A stretch of 7,845 nucleotides of DNA from an uncultured Eubacteriales bacterium (GTDB lineage Bacteria; Bacillota; Clostridia; Oscillospirales; Acutalibacteraceae). The stretch is taken from contig CAQJOC010000055.1 in NCBI GenBank assembly GCA_948815685.1, positions 1 to 7,845 of the forward strand, in the 5' to 3' direction. The stretch's first letter is position 1. Every line of letters begins with the position of its first letter. Shown one piece after another: positions 7,060 through 7,845 of this stretch. The translations under genes and the position numbers were made by a program. The notes beneath the pieces were generated by a model that searched no databases, was not told where the DNA came from, and worked only from the letters and a program-made list of their open reading frames with translations.

Positions 7060-7060
7060 T
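6936..7060. mobile_element. MITE-like 125-bp element with 17-bp terminal inverted repeats
   Basis: ATTAGTGCTTGTCTGAA at 6936-6952 pairs with TTCAGACAGGCATTAAT at 7044-7060, matching at 15 of 17 positions. The interior is noncoding and AT-rich, with a small TCTCAT/ATGAGA palindrome (7000-7013). Size, noncoding content and CTGTC-containing ends are typical of a miniature inverted-repeat element mobilised by an unrelated transposase. The right end touches the nfeD stop codon. Transcribed, the whole unit could also fold into a long hairpin that lowers SPFH expression relative to nfeD. No clear target-site duplication is visible, so a plain long hairpin remains possible. Confidence 0.55.
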
Positions 7061-7491
7061 TAAATTTTATGAACAATCAATTTTACTCCAGATATTGAGT
7101 CTATCTGCACACGCTCACCCGACTGTATATTTTCTCCAGTTAGAGAGCGTGCAGACCAGTCCATTCCTGCGATATTTACAGTTCCCTTTTCTTCGAGATT
7201 ATCTATCTTTTCCGTAACTAATGCAATTTCTCCAATTAATCTATCAAAATTAGTTTTTTGAATTTTAAATTTTAATATATTTTTGATAAATGGGCGTATC
7301 AATATTAACATAATAACAGAGACTAATACAAATACAGATACCTGAATAAAAAAAGAAAGTCCAAAAAGGCTGAATATTAATGCAAACAGCCCTCCAACCA
7401 TAAACCATATCGACACCAATTGTGTGGTTACAGCCTCAGTAACAATTGATAAAGCTACAATAAAAACCCAAAAAATATTTAAAAAATCCAT
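7060..7491 (-). CDS. NfeD-like membrane protein with C-terminal OB-fold
   Basis: A 143-residue protein of the short NfeD (NfeD1b) type. Three hydrophobic segments (about residues 4-22, 25-44 and 48-68) are followed by a soluble OB-fold-like domain from about residue 80. This domain has the family signature G-x-V-x-I-x-G-x-x-W-x-A-R (GTVNIAGMDWSARS, 103-116) and a GERVQIDSISGVKLIV end. NfeD proteins work with stomatin/SPFH proteins at the membrane, and the partner gene follows directly downstream in the same direction. The start ATG 7489-7491 has AAGGA six bases ahead. It begins 19 bases after the small membrane-protein gene, so the two are probably cotranscribed from the promoter at 7727-7755. 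The function beyond SPFH partnership is not established. Confidence 0.92.
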   Translation of the reverse strand: MDFLNIFWVFIVALSIVTEAVTTQLVSIWFMVGGLFALIFSLFGLSFFIQVSVFVLVSVIMLILIRPFIKNILKFKIQKTNFDRLIGEIALVTEKIDNLEEKGTVNIAGMDWSARSLTGENIQSGERVQIDSISGVKLIVHKI

Positions 7492-7510
7492 ATTTATCCT
7501 TTTTGTCCCT

Positions 7511-7672
7511 TTAAAGCATGTACATTATAAGAGATAAAAAAAAGCCCCCTAAAATTAACAAAGCCCCGAATAGTGCACATAAGCGAATTATTTTTTTCTT
7601 CGTGCTTTCTTTTGGAGCAGAACTTTTTTCTGAGATTTTTTTATTTTCAAACTTATATATTTTATTGTCCAT
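7511..7672 (-). CDS. Small single-span membrane protein, 53 aa, unknown function
   Basis: ATG 7670-7672 to TAA 7511-7513 encodes 53 residues. A Lys/Ser-rich N-terminal part of about 27 residues (MDNKIYKFENKKISEKSS...) ends in KKK. One hydrophobic segment follows (about 31-53, LCALFGALLILGGFFLSLI), so it is predicted N-in with the C-terminus at the outer face. AAAGGGG lies eight bases before the ATG, and a strong promoter lies about 55 bases upstream. It is the first gene of the leftward cluster and sits 19 bases before nfeD, which suggests a link with the NfeD/SPFH membrane complex. I do not recognise a family. The ribosome site, the promoter and a coherent membrane topology argue that it is real despite its size. 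Confidence 0.8.
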   Translation of the reverse strand: MDNKIYKFENKKISEKSSAPKESTKKKIIRLCALFGALLILGGFFLSLIMYML

Positions 7673-7726
7673 ATGCTATTCCCCTTTCACACAAAAATTA
7701 GGCTAAAAGCTAAACTCTCAATTAAT

Positions 7727-7755
7727 ATTATAACAAAATAACTCTTTAATGTAAA
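7727..7755 (-). promoter_or_regulatory. Strong sigma-A promoter of the leftward cluster
   Basis: On the minus strand, TTTACA (7750-7755) and a perfect TATAAT (7727-7732) are separated by 17 bases. The expected start is near 7720, giving a leader of about 48 bases before the small membrane-protein gene. It is the only clear promoter I see for the small-protein/nfeD/SPFH/tmcAL/folC series. Confidence 0.75.
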
Positions 7756-7770
7756 CACCCTACCGTTTGG

Positions 7771-7798
7771 TTGAAAAAGGGTAAAAACATAGTAATAT
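7771..7798 (+). promoter_or_regulatory. Divergent sigma-A promoter reading rightward
   Basis: TTGAAA (7771-7776) and TAATAT (7793-7798) are 16 bases apart on the plus strand. They point toward the gene that starts at 7842. The two divergent -35 boxes are only 15 bases apart, so a regulator bound here could affect both directions. The predicted start falls at the left arm of the palindrome at 7801-7825. Confidence 0.6.
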
Positions 7799-7800
7799 AA

Positions 7801-7825
7801 CACTACACCCCGGTGGGGTATAGTG
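7801..7825 (+). promoter_or_regulatory. GC-rich palindromic operator, CsoR/copper-sensor-like
   Basis: CACTACACCCC (7801-7811), a three-base GGT centre and GGGGTATAGTG (7815-7825) form an inverted repeat with one mismatch in eleven. It lies just downstream of the -10 box, where a repressor would block initiation. Back-to-back C- and G-tracts flanked by TA (ACCCC...GGGGTAT) resemble operators of the CsoR/RcnR metal-sensor family, which often regulate their own gene and a copper-exporting ATPase. As RNA it would form a stem-loop just before the ribosome site and could instead act on translation. The palindrome is certain; the regulator is inference. Confidence 0.5.
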
Positions 7826-7841
7826 AAAGGGGGCGGCTGCC

Positions 7842-7845
7842 ATGA
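7842..7845 (+). CDS. Start of a rightward gene leaving the window
   Basis: An ATG at 7842-7844 is preceded by AAAGGGGG (7826-7833) with eight bases between, and by a matched promoter and palindromic operator. Only the first codon lies inside the window, so the product cannot be read. From the operator type, a metal-homeostasis gene (a CsoR-type repressor, copper ATPase or copper chaperone) is a guess. Confidence 0.5.

Noticed and set aside
7518..7706. Plus-strand 62-codon frame
   Set aside because: It is antisense to the 53-residue membrane protein, which has a better ribosome site, promoter and topology.

Overview
The window is AT-rich DNA with strong Shine-Dalgarno sites and sigma-A-type promoters. 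The presence of TmcAL, a bacterial tRNA-acetylation enzyme typical of low-GC Gram-positives, points to a Firmicute, most likely of class Clostridia. I cannot name the genus.

All complete genes read leftward on the minus strand. At the right, two divergent promoters lie back to back near 7727-7798. The rightward one drives a gene that starts at about 7842 and leaves the window. A GC-rich palindrome covers its expected transcription start and resembles a CsoR-type metal-sensor operator. The leftward one (TTTACA, 17-nt spacer, TATAAT) drives a cluster: a 53-residue single-span membrane protein (7511-7672), an NfeD-like membrane protein (7060-7491), a stomatin/SPFH membrane protein (5926-6837), tmcAL (4712-5920) and folC (3419-4722). 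NfeD and SPFH proteins are classical partners, and the small protein may be a third member of that unit. A 125-bp sequence with 17-bp terminal inverted repeats (6936-7060), MITE-like, sits between nfeD and the SPFH gene. folC is split by a one-base frameshift at a run of five T's (4379-4383); adding one base restores a normal 434-residue protein.

From 2485 to 3418 there is about 0.9 kb with no convincing intact gene. It holds a good leftward promoter (2551-2579), two tandem 35-bp units, a 12-bp inverted repeat and some possible decayed coding scraps.

The left third (1-2484) is one uninterrupted minus-strand reading frame of at least 828 codons that starts at 2484 and leaves the window without a stop. 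I do not recognise the protein. It has no signal peptide or membrane segment. It consists of an N-terminal helical region, a helical module, and a second diverged copy of that module, joined by two long Ser/Thr/Lys/Asn-rich linkers. Linker 1 contains a SILK motif followed by KKVTF, and linker 2 contains KTVSF. This is the pattern of docking motifs used by eukaryotic protein phosphatase-1 partners. It may be chance in low-complexity sequence, but together with the modular architecture it makes this protein the most interesting object in the window.
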